Shown: positions 1 through 6,428 of the stretch, piece after piece
Layout: each line of letters begins with the position of its first letter
Position numbering within the stretch: position 1 is the first letter of the stretch
Source of the DNA: an uncultured Clostridia bacterium
GTDB lineage: Bacteria; Bacillota; Clostridia; Christensenellales; Pumilibacteraceae
NCBI GenBank assembly: GCA_947588325.1
Contig: CANPYH010000053.1
Span: 1-9,653, forward strand
Length of the DNA stretch: 9,653 nt
Direction of reading: 5' to 3'
Notes under the pieces: model-generated
Database searches by the model: none
Seen by the model: the letters and a program-made list of their open reading frames with translations, nothing else
What the model was told of the DNA's origin: nothing
Program-made: the position numbers and the translations under genes

Positions 1-472
1 CGCGGTGATCGAAAACAGCACGCTCACGGGCGCGGTGGTGTATAAAAACGCCAAGGTCGGTCCGTACGCACATCTTCGCCGCGGCGCGGTGATAGGCGAG
101 GGCGCGGTGATAGGCGACTATGTAGAGGTTAAAAACAGCAACATAGGCGCGGGCAGTAAGGTCTGCCACCTCGCGTATGTCGGGGACGCCGAGATAGGCA
201 AGAATTGCAACATTGGCGCGGGGGTCGTGTTTGCCAACTATGACGGGGCGACCAAGCGCAAGATAACGGTGGGCGACGAAGTATTTATCGGGAGTAATTC
301 CACTCTCGTTGCGCCGTTGGAGATAGGGAGCGGCGCGTTTATCGCGGCAGGCTCGGTCATAACCGAATCGGTACCGCCCAAAGCCCTTGCGGTAGGACGG
401 GGCAGGCAGTCGGTTAAGGAAAATTGGGAAAACAATAAATTTACCGGTAAGAAAACGGAAAAGGACGGATAA
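1..472 (+). CDS. glmU: GlmU, C-terminal acetyltransferase part (5' end outside window)
   Basis: The last ~156 residues of bifunctional GlmU, which acetylates glucosamine-1-phosphate with acetyl-CoA and then uridylylates it to UDP-GlcNAc for peptidoglycan and teichoic acid synthesis in the cytoplasm. The reading frame is open to the left edge. What is visible is a left-handed beta-helix of hexapeptide repeats (many I-G-x-G-x-x-I type turns). It contains the family motif CHLAYVGDAEIG, whose His (codon at 167) matches the catalytic base of characterised GlmU. ANYDGATK follows (N-Y-D from 236), then a short charged tail after SVKENW. The uridyltransferase half lies outside the window. The stop is 3 nt before the prs ATG, so the two are almost certainly co-transcribed; glmU-prs adjacency is typical of Bacillota. 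A stand-alone hexapeptide transferase is unlikely given these motifs. Confidence 0.95.
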   Translation, partial: AVIENSTLTGAVVYKNAKVGPYAHLRRGAVIGEGAVIGDYVEVKNSNIGAGSKVCHLAYVGDAEIGKNCNIGAGVVFANYDGATKRKITVGDEVFIGSNSTLVAPLEIGSGAFIAAGSVITESVPPKALAVGRGRQSVKENWENNKFTGKKTEKDG

Positions 473-475
473 AAT

Positions 476-1447
476 ATGAACGTACATGGTAATCAGATTA
501 AATTGTTCGCCGGCAGTGGATGCCCGAAACTTGCGAAAGAGATAGCGGACTGTCTCGGGCTTAAACTCGGTGAGATCGAAGTCGGTAAGTTCTCCGACGG
601 AGAGTGCGCCGTACATGTCAGCGAAACCGTTCGAGGCAGCGACGTATATGTTATACAATCGACGTCTTACCCCGTAAACGACAATTTAATGGAACTACTC
701 GTCATGATAGACGCGCTCAAACGCGCTTCCGCGGGACGTATCACCGCCGTTATACCATACTTCGGCTATGCCCGCCAGGACAGAAAAGCGCGCCCCCGCG
801 ATCCCATTACGGCGAAACTCGTTGCGGATATTATCACGGTCGCAGGCGCGGACAGGCTCCTTACTATGGACCTTCACGCCAACCAGATACAGGGCTTCTT
901 TAATATCCCCGTCGACCATCTGATCGGTATCCCCATTCTCGGCAACGCCATCAAAAAGCAGGACTTCTTCAAGCGCGCTATGGCGGACGACGAGCTTATA
1001 ACCGTATCTCCCGACGTCGGCAGCGTCGCTCGGGCAAGGCGTATGGGCGAGAAGCTCGGCACTCCCCTCGCTATCGTGGATAAGCGCCGCCCCAAGGCGA
1101 ACGTCATGGAAGTCATGAATATCGTCGGCGACGTCAGGGGCAAGGTGTGCCTTATCGTGGACGACATGATAGATACCGCGGGCACTATAACCGAGGGCGC
1201 AAAGGCGCTTGTCGAAGTGGGCGGTGCGAAGGAAGTTTACGCATGCTGCACGCACGGCGTACTTTCGGGCCCCGCTTGCGAGAGGCTGGAAAATTCGTAC
1301 ATAAAGAAGCTGTTTATGCTTAACACCATCGAGCAGCCCGAGAGCTTCGAGCTCTCCAAGCTCGTTCCTCTCTCCGTCGCGCCTATATTCGCACGGAGTA
1401 TCGAGAGCATATTCAGCGATTCGCCCATCAGCACCATATACGACTAA
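476..1447 (+). CDS. prs: Ribose-phosphate pyrophosphokinase (PRPP synthase)
   Basis: Makes 5-phosphoribosyl-1-pyrophosphate from ribose-5-phosphate and ATP for purine, pyrimidine, NAD, His and Trp synthesis. It is full length at 323 residues, normal for class I enzymes. Visible motifs in order are FSDGE (39-43) in the N-terminal half, the ATP-loop region YARQDRKARPRDPI (around 98-111), DLHANQIQGFF (132 onward, the divalent-metal/PRPP signature) and the ribose-phosphate loop VDDMIDTAGT (228-237). The ATG at 476 follows the glmU stop by 3 nt. An AAGGA lies about 10 nt upstream inside glmU, so it is probably translated from the glmU mRNA. All catalytic motifs are intact. Long open frames on the opposite strand here are shadows of codon bias. 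Confidence 0.97.
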   Translation: MNVHGNQIKLFAGSGCPKLAKEIADCLGLKLGEIEVGKFSDGECAVHVSETVRGSDVYVIQSTSYPVNDNLMELLVMIDALKRASAGRITAVIPYFGYARQDRKARPRDPITAKLVADIITVAGADRLLTMDLHANQIQGFFNIPVDHLIGIPILGNAIKKQDFFKRAMADDELITVSPDVGSVARARRMGEKLGTPLAIVDKRRPKANVMEVMNIVGDVRGKVCLIVDDMIDTAGTITEGAKALVEVGGAKEVYACCTHGVLSGPACERLENSYIKKLFMLNTIEQPESFELSKLVPLSVAPIFARSIESIFSDSPISTIYD

Positions 1448-1469
1448 AACGAACCAAACACAGAATCGG

Positions 1470-1495
1470 GAGTCGGGGCGTAACAGTTCCGACTC
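1470..1495 (+). other. Hairpin between prs and the Nudix gene
   Basis: GAGTCGG (1470-1476) pairs perfectly with CCGACTC (1489-1495) across a 12-nt loop. No T-run of the usual length follows, only GTTTGCT, so this may be a weak terminator or an mRNA-stability element that partly separates prs from the gene downstream. The hairpin is read directly from the sequence; its role is inferred. Confidence 0.4.
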
Positions 1496-1517
1496 TGCGT
1501 TTGCTCGGGAGGCAAAC

Positions 1518-2129
1518 ATGCGGAAAACGCGCAAAGAAAAAGTCAATGCCGCGGGGCAGTCGCTCGAGGAGTTCTTGGCGGCGTATGACCCGTCGGTGTA
1601 CCGCCACCCTTCCGTCACGGCTGACTGCGTGCTCTTTCGCGGCGATAAGGTTTTGCTGGTAAGGCGGGGCAACCACCCCTGCATAGGCGAGTTGGCTTTT
1701 CCGGGCGGGTTTACCGAAGAGGGGGAGAGCACGGAGGAGTGCGCGAGCCGCGAGCTTATGGAAGAAACGGGCGCGGGCGGCGTACCCATGCGGCAATTCT
1801 ACACCGCTTCCACCCCCGATCGGGATCCGCGCGACTGGACGGTCTCCGTGTGCTACATCGCCGAGCTGCCCGACCTTTTGGACGTTAAGGGCGGCGACGA
1901 CGCTGCAAGCGCGGCTTGGTACGACTTCGGCGTGGCGCAGGAGGGGGAGCTGACCGTACTCACCGTCGGCGGGGCGCGTACTACTATGCGCGTAGTCCGC
2001 GACGGCTTCGGCAAAGTTGACGTCAACCGCACCGAGATAGTCGCTAACGGCATGGCTTTTGACCACGCCAAGATATTACTCCGCGCAATAGAGGAGAGAA
2101 CGCAGGGCGAGCGGGGAGATACGAATTAG
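1518..2129 (+). CDS. Nudix hydrolase, ADP-ribose pyrophosphatase-like
   Basis: A 203-residue cytoplasmic hydrolase of nucleoside diphosphates linked to another group X. The Nudix box matches GX5EX7REUXEEXGU exactly: G64, E70, then REL at 78-80, EE at 82-83 and G85. The E79, E82 and E83 side chains are the expected metal ligands. The preceding stretch (DPSVYRHPSVTADCVLF, then VLLVRRGNHPCIGELAFPGGF) resembles the ADP-ribose pyrophosphatase group (COG1051-like) by memory. The N-terminus is basic with no signal peptide. The ATG at 1518 was chosen because GGGAGG sits 6 nt upstream. It lies 70 nt after prs with a hairpin between, so it could be the last gene of a glmU-prs-Nudix unit. Substrate is not determinable from sequence; ADP-ribose is the default guess. 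Confidence 0.88.
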   Translation: MRKTRKEKVNAAGQSLEEFLAAYDPSVYRHPSVTADCVLFRGDKVLLVRRGNHPCIGELAFPGGFTEEGESTEECASRELMEETGAGGVPMRQFYTASTPDRDPRDWTVSVCYIAELPDLLDVKGGDDAASAAWYDFGVAQEGELTVLTVGGARTTMRVVRDGFGKVDVNRTEIVANGMAFDHAKILLRAIEERTQGERGDTN

Positions 2130-2163
2130 TTTTGCGGTCTTGCGCCAAATCTCCGTAAAACGA

Positions 2164-2192
2164 TTGACACACCCGCGAATTTTTATTATAAT
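2164..2192 (+). promoter_or_regulatory. Consensus sigma-A promoter of the tRNA unit
   Basis: TTGACA (2164-2169) and TATAAT (2187-2192) are both perfect hexamers separated by exactly 17 nt, so transcription should start near 2199. This would read through the tRNA-like remnant at 2210 and the intact tRNA-Thr to the terminator at 2369. Such a promoter is usual for stable RNA genes. No clear terminator separates it from the Nudix gene; only a loose 6-bp inverted repeat (GGAGAT 2115-2120 with ATCTCC 2149-2154) is visible. Confidence 0.8.
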
Positions 2193-2209
2193 AATCACGC
2201 TGTCAATGC

Positions 2210-2250
2210 GCTGCTGAGGGCTCAGTAGGGGTATGCCCTTGGGATGGACG
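2210..2250 (+). pseudogene. Degenerate tRNA-like remnant (5' half)
   Basis: The segment aligns with the 5' half of the intact tRNA-Thr downstream: GCTGCT, then GCTCAGTAGG, then CCTTGGGATGGAC (2237-2249). The D-stem 3' strand (GAGC) is missing and the anticodon stem has a mismatch. The anticodon arm is followed by unrelated sequence, with no T arm and no acceptor 3' strand, so it cannot fold as a tRNA. It lies in the leader transcribed from the promoter at 2164. It may be debris of tandem tRNA duplication or of recombination at a tRNA. An alternative is a structured leader that resembles a tRNA by chance, but the 13-nt match with the remnant at 2428 argues against that. Confidence 0.5.
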
Positions 2251-2288
2251 AAGCGCGAGCGTAAAGATAACATTAAAAATGTATATAT

Positions 2289-2364
2289 GCTGCTATGGCT
2301 CAGTAGGTAGAGCACGTCCTTGGTAAGGACGAGGTCACCAGTTCAAGTCTGGTTAGCAGCTCCA
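2289..2364 (+). tRNA. tRNA-Thr (anticodon GGT), CCA encoded
   Basis: A complete cloverleaf can be drawn. The acceptor stem GCTGCTA/TAGCAGC is perfect, the D stem is GCTC/GAGC, and the anticodon stem CGTCC/GGACG holds loop TTGGTAA with anticodon GGT at 2322-2324 (reads ACC/ACT, Thr). Next come the variable loop AGGTC, T stem ACCAG/CTGGT with loop TTCAAGT, discriminator T and encoded CCA at 2362-2364. It is driven by the promoter at 2164 and ended by the terminator at 2369. No base is missing, so it should be functional. Confidence 0.95.
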
Positions 2365-2368
2365 AAAG

Positions 2369-2396
2369 GAAGGCTTGGGTTCGAGCCTTCTTTTTT
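2369..2396 (+). terminator. Intrinsic terminator of the tRNA-Thr unit
   Basis: GAAGGCT (2369-2375) pairs with AGCCTTC (2384-2390) around an 8-nt loop and is followed at once by six T residues. It begins 4 nt after the CCA end, so the transcript ends just past the tRNA. Confidence 0.9.
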
Positions 2397-2398
2397 AT

Positions 2399-2440
2399 TC
2401 TGTTGTGGCTCAATAGGTAGAGCACGTCCTTGGGATGGAC
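2399..2440 (+). pseudogene. Truncated tRNA-Thr-like copy with GGG-type anticodon loop
   Basis: Over 42 nt it matches the first 42 nt of the intact tRNA-Thr at 36 positions by direct count. The D arm (GCTC/GAGC) is intact and the anticodon arm is CGTCC-TTGGGAT-GGAC. The loop would give anticodon GGG (2432-2434), a proline anticodon on a threonine-type body. Homology stops abruptly after GGAC at 2440; no T arm or acceptor 3' strand follows. It lies downstream of the terminator, so it is probably not transcribed by the tRNA promoter. It is a remnant of duplication or of a recombination breakpoint inside a tRNA gene. Confidence 0.6.
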
Positions 2441-2908
2441 TTTGAAAATTCAGTGTTGTTACGAAACTTGTCGTGAACGCTTCAAGCCGAAAATCACCCT
2501 ATTATTTCGTAAAAAGTGTCCAATTCCAAAAAATTCGAATTATAATGTTGACAAATAGGAGATTCGTTCAAAAAGATAATAATCGTACACGACTACACTT
2601 CCCCTTGGCACAACGAAAAGGGATATTTGATAATCAACATAATGGACTTTCTCCTCAACCCCGACAGCTTGGAGTTGTGAGAAAATTTGCTATTCGGCAT
2701 TTTTCCCAAAAACCGAAATCTTTATACAAAATAAGTGACCCGTTGAATCACACGCGAGCGTCCTGACGCTCACGCGAAGAAAAGCGCGCGCGAATGGAAG
2801 TGGATTATGACCGTTGTTTTAGCGTATTCTGTCCGAGACATAGTCAAAATGGCAGTAGACTATTTTGAAAAACGGTATATTTTTTACTCTTTATGGAAAA
2901 ATGTACAC
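2441..2908. other. AT-rich non-coding stretch with two hairpins
   Basis: No convincing gene was found. One 97-codon open frame (2473-2766) starts at GTG without a ribosome binding site and has no recognisable motif. Two structures stand out. GAGCGTC (2756-2762) and GACGCTC (2765-2771) form a tight inverted repeat flanked on both sides by CACGCG/ACGCG. TCAAAAT (2844-2850) pairs with ATTTTGA (2862-2868) around 11 nt. Either could be an operator or a small terminator without a T-run. A TATAAT (2541) and a TTGACA (2548) also occur but are not correctly paired or spaced for a promoter. The stretch may be decayed insert DNA following the broken tRNA copy. Confidence 0.45.
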
Positions 2909-2951
2909 TGTATGCGCGCGCGCGTATCATTTATAATATTTTTATAATATT
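2909..2951 (+). promoter_or_regulatory. Putative GH3 promoter: alternating CG tract and duplicated -10 element
   Basis: A 19-nt strictly alternating purine-pyrimidine tract, mostly CG repeats, spans 2909-2927. The 11-nt unit TTTATAATATT then occurs twice in tandem (2930-2940 and 2941-2951), so two perfect TATAAT boxes lie at 2932 and 2943. No good -35 hexamer is visible 16-18 nt upstream of either, which suggests activator dependence or another sigma factor. The start codon of the GH3 gene is 15 nt after the second copy. Transcription start and function are inferred. Confidence 0.45.
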
Positions 2952-2966
2952 TTCAGGAGGAAAATT

Positions 2967-5900
2967 ATGAAGGCAAAAAGCTACAGGATTAAGTGGATAT
3001 GCATAATTGCCGCGATCGCCGCTGTTTGTTTGGCGATAACGGTTGTTCTCGGCATTATGTTTAACACTTACAAGGTTTACATCGTCGGTACGCACGTTGT
3101 CGACGACGGAGGCTCGGTCAATCTTGCTTCGGGCGACGACCTTGTCATCGAAACGCAGGAAGAAGGAACGGTCATGGTTAAGAATGTGCCGTACGGCAGC
3201 GACCAGACGAAGCTCTCGCTTCCGCTTGACGAATCGGTAACCAAAGTAAACGTGTTCGGTTGGGCGGCTACCGATTGGGTAATAAGCGGCTCAGGTTCCG
3301 GTCAGGTGCGTGCCAACGCTTCCGAAAACAAGCACATTATGCTTCTCGACGCGCTGACGGAAGCGGGAATCGAGTATAATACCGAAATAACGGATATGTA
3401 CGAGAGGTTCTGCTCCGCGCGTAACTATGGCACGAACAATATGGGCAATGGCGCACTCGGTGCATTCAACTACGAGTACAGCCGTCTCTATGAGCCGAGC
3501 ATTGGCGACAAGTCATTTTATACCGAGGCCATGATGAGTAATGCCGAGGAGTTCTCGGACACCGCGTTGGTCGTACTCGGCCGCGTCTCGGGTGAAAGTA
3601 ACGACTCGCCCAAAGTGCAATATAAGTTCGTCAGAAGCACCTCGGGCAATCCCGAAGTGGATGAGACGAGAACCTATCTCGAAATATCCACCGAAGAAGA
3701 GGAGCTCCTCAGCAAAGTCGGTGGTAAGTTCGATAACGTTATAGTTATAATCAACTCCGTCAACGTAATGGAACTCGGATTCCTTGACGACATTGCGGGA
3801 CTTGATTCCTGCCTCGTTGTAGCGGGCACAGGTTCGTCGGGCGCAACCGCTATACCCAAGATTCTCAAGGGCGAAGTCAATCCCTCGGGTAAACTCGTAG
3901 ATACCTATGCATATGACTTCACGACCAACCCGACTTATACAAACACCGGTTCGGGCCTCGGCAATGCGGCAGGTAACACGGGTATGAGCGGTGCAACTCC
4001 CAGATCTACCAATCTGTATAAAAACAGCGACAGCACCATGTACCCTCTTCTCAACGGAGTTCTGTATGGCAACGCAGGTACTAAAATCAAATATGACGGT
4101 GTAGCATACACCGACTACCAGGAAGGAATTTACGTCGGATATAAGTGGTATGAAACCGCCGACGCAATGGGATTCTGGAATAGTGATTTTGCAAAGACGC
4201 AATGGAAGATCAACAACGGCTATGAAGACGTCGTTCAATATCCTTTCGGCTACGGCTTATCTTACACCACTTTCGATTGGGAAGTAACCCCGCCGACCCT
4301 TTCGGTAACCAAAGACACGATTGACGACGAAATCACATTCTCCGTCAAAGTAACCAACACGGGCAATATTGCAGGAAAGGACGTCGTCGAGTTGTACGTA
4401 ACCCCGCCTTACAAGAATGGCGGCGTTGAGAAGTCCGCTGTTAACCTCGTGGCATTCGGTAAAACCGTTGCCCCCGTCAAAGCGGGCGAGAGTGCGGGCG
4501 TAGAAGTCTCCTTCAAGGCGCGCGACCTTGCTTCTTACGACTATGAGAACAGGAGCGGGCTTGTTCCGGGCGGCGGCTATGTGCTCGAAGCGGGCGATTA
4601 TAAACTCTCGTTCAGAACGGACTCCCACACGCCTAAAGCGCGCGTGTCCGAATATAATATCCACATCGGCGAGGGTATCGCAATAACCACCGATGAAAGC
4701 GGCAATACCATTTCGAATAAATTCACGGGCGAGGATGCTCTCGACGGCTTGGCAGTCGACGGCAACAGCGACGGCAGCGTCGGCGAAGATGAGATCGTTT
4801 ACATGACGAGAGACGATTTCGAGGGAACTTTCCCCATCACGCTTTCCGAGCCTCGCGACATGACTGCCGCTGTTAAAAAGTATAGTTATTGGGCTATTAA
4901 CAACAATGCTTGGAACGCCGAATGGCAGGCTGAACATGCGGACGCAGAGGACATTATAACCAATGCTAACACAGGAAAGAAAGTTTACGATGCAAGTGCA
5001 TCAGACCCGAGTAACAGACTGCTGGAACTTGGCGAAACGCTCGGCACCGACTTCCATAGCGACGAGTGGACCGCAGTACTTGACCAAATGGAATTGAGCG
5101 AGATGACGACATTGTCAAGATCCGGCTACGGTCACACGGCAGAAGTCAGATCCATAGGTAAACCCAATGTTCTCGACCTCGACGGTCCTAACCAGATTGG
5201 TTCGTTCAACTCTCCTATCGGTGCAACCGGTTTCTGCTCGATTATTATCGCGCAGACCTGGAACCCTCTGCTCGCATTCAGCATGGGCAGACAGATCGGT
5301 AACGACGCAGCCGCTATAGGCGTCGGCGGTTGGTACGGACCGGGCGTGAACATTCACCGTTCGCCTTTCGGAGGTCGTAACTTTGAGTATTACAGCGAGG
5401 ACGCGCGCATGACGGGCGTTATGGCTGCAAATGCTATCGAGGGTGCTAAATATGCGGGCGTATACAGCTACCTCAAGCACCTCGTCCTTTACGAGACCGA
5501 GAGCTTCCGTGACGGTATGTACACCTGGACGACAGAGCAGGCTCTCCGCGAAATCTACCTCAAACCTTTCGAAATCGCCATCAAGCACAAAGACAGATAC
5601 GGCTTGAGCGATAGCGGCGCAACGGGTATCATGTCCTCTTACGGACGTGTCGGCGGCGTTTGGGCAGGCGGTAGCCAGGCACTCCTCAGCGATGAAGGCG
5701 TGCTCCGCGGCGAGTGGGATTTCAAGGGCGCAGTGCTTACCGACTACGCAGACTACCATCAGTTCATGAACGGCGACCAGATGATCAGAATGGGCGGCGA
5801 CATGTGGATGTCCGGTGCAAGCAATAGCGGCTCCATGACAATCTCCACTAATGCCGACAAGCAGATGGTAAGAAGAGCAGCGAAGAATATAACTTACATG

Positions 5901-6209
5901 TGGCTCAACGCTCTTGCCGTTAACAAGGCTTACAACGCGGGCGTAAAGCTCTATCAAGATTATATTGAGGAGAACCCCGACGGAACCAACCCTCCCGAAG
6001 GCGCGATCAACGATACCGCAGCTGCAACGCCGAGCATTTCGGAACTCAACTTCGACTGGACTATCCTTGTGCTCATCATATTCATAGTCCTTTGGGTAGC
6101 AGGCCTCACGGTATGGCTCATACACGTACTCAAGAAGAGTAAGAAACTTGCGGCAAAGGAGAGCGGTTCCGCTCCGACGGACGTAGGTGGCGATAACACG
6201 CAAGAGTAA
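2967..6209 (+). CDS. Membrane-anchored GH3 glycoside hydrolase with permuted domains
   Basis: A 1080-residue cell-surface beta-glycosidase; the family hydrolyses beta-glucosides, beta-xylosides or similar glycan ends. Start: AGGAGG 6 nt before the ATG. Residues 10-32 form an N-terminal membrane segment. The order is GH3 C-terminal-type alpha/beta domain (about 110-430, ending in YPFGYGLSY at 425-433), FnIII-like domain (about 445-555) and EF-hand-like loop (598-609). The GH3 TIM barrel follows (about 690-990): DLDGP, AQTWNPLLA, GRNFEYYSED (R804, N805, F806, E807), KH (837-838) and VLTDY with the expected nucleophile D926. A second membrane segment (1031-1054) precedes a KKSKK cytoplasmic tail. 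Barrel-last order is known for some ruminal Clostridia beta-glucosidases. The enzyme should sit outside the membrane, tethered at both ends. Exact substrate is unknown. The gene stands alone between its promoter region and a strong terminator. Confidence 0.92.
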   Translation: MKAKSYRIKWICIIAAIAAVCLAITVVLGIMFNTYKVYIVGTHVVDDGGSVNLASGDDLVIETQEEGTVMVKNVPYGSDQTKLSLPLDESVTKVNVFGWAATDWVISGSGSGQVRANASENKHIMLLDALTEAGIEYNTEITDMYERFCSARNYGTNNMGNGALGAFNYEYSRLYEPSIGDKSFYTEAMMSNAEEFSDTALVVLGRVSGESNDSPKVQYKFVRSTSGNPEVDETRTYLEISTEEEELLSKVGGKFDNVIVIINSVNVMELGFLDDIAGLDSCLVVAGTGSSGATAIPKILKGEVNPSGKLVDTYAYDFTTNPTYTNTGSGLGNAAGNTGMSGATPRSTNLYKNSDSTMYPLLNGVLYGNAGTKIKYDGVAYTDYQEGIYVGYKWYETADAMGFWNSDFAKTQWKINNGYEDVVQYPFGYGLSYTTFDWEVTPPTLSVTKDTIDDEITFSVKVTNTGNIAGKDVVELYVTPPYKNGGVEKSAVNLVAFGKTVAPVKAGESAGVEVSFKARDLASYDYENRSGLVPGGGYVLEAGDYKLSFRTDSHTPKARVSEYNIHIGEGIAITTDESGNTISNKFTGEDALDGLAVDGNSDGSVGEDEIVYMTRDDFEGTFPITLSEPRDMTAAVKKYSYWAINNNAWNAEWQAEHADAEDIITNANTGKKVYDASASDPSNRLLELGETLGTDFHSDEWTAVLDQMELSEMTTLSRSGYGHTAEVRSIGKPNVLDLDGPNQIGSFNSPIGATGFCSIIIAQTWNPLLAFSMGRQIGNDAAAIGVGGWYGPGVNIHRSPFGGRNFEYYSEDARMTGVMAANAIEGAKYAGVYSYLKHLVLYETESFRDGMYTWTTEQALREIYLKPFEIAIKHKDRYGLSDSGATGIMSSYGRVGGVWAGGSQALLSDEGVLRGEWDFKGAVLTDYADYHQFMNGDQMIRMGGDMWMSGASNSGSMTISTNADKQMVRRAAKNITYMWLNALAVNKAYNAGVKLYQDYIEENPDGTNPPEGAINDTAAATPSISELNFDWTILVLIIFIVLWVAGLTVWLIHVLKKSKKLAAKESGSAPTDVGGDNTQE

Positions 6210-6257
6210 TCGCACACCCCGCAAACGGAAAGGCAACTTTCCCGAGTAAAAACAAAC

Positions 6258-6304
6258 AAAGCACACTCTGTATCGTGTCAGTACAGGGTGTGCTTTTCTT
6301 TTTT
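6258..6304 (+). terminator. Strong intrinsic terminator after the GH3 gene
   Basis: AAAGCACAC (6258-6266) pairs with GTGTGCTTT (6288-6296), and the stem continues inward through TCTGTA/TACAGG with one G-T wobble to a 9-nt loop. It is followed by a T-rich run (TCTTTTTT to 6304). It starts about 50 nt after the GH3 stop codon and ends that transcription unit. Confidence 0.93.
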
Positions 6305-6428
6305 GCGGCTTGCGCGGCGCAATAGCACCGCTGAGCATGTGATTCGCGTTCAAGTTGGTACGTCGTTAATAGGATTATATTGATAGAGCAATAGCTTTAC
6401 AGGTTAATTATTACTTCGCGGGTATACG

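Noticed and set aside
695..1789. 364-codon open frame on the minus strand across prs and the Nudix gene
   Set aside because: It lies opposite two well-supported genes with intact motifs, spans their intergenic region and has no family signature; it reflects codon bias of the + strand genes.
2473..2766. 97-codon frame in the AT-rich intergenic block
   Set aside because: GTG start without a ribosome binding site, composition typical of random AT-rich DNA, no motif, and its end lies in a hairpin.
2807..2947. 46-codon frame ending just before the GH3 ribosome binding site
   Set aside because: A GGAAG lies about 9 nt upstream of the ATG, but the frame runs through the alternating CG tract and the -10 repeats and its end has no protein-like pattern. 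I cannot support it as a leader peptide.
5115..6353. 412-codon open frame on the minus strand opposite the GH3 barrel
   Set aside because: It runs through the GH3 terminator and has no recognisable domain; a shadow of the GH3 gene. The same applies to minus-strand frames at 3513-4238 and 4257-4937.
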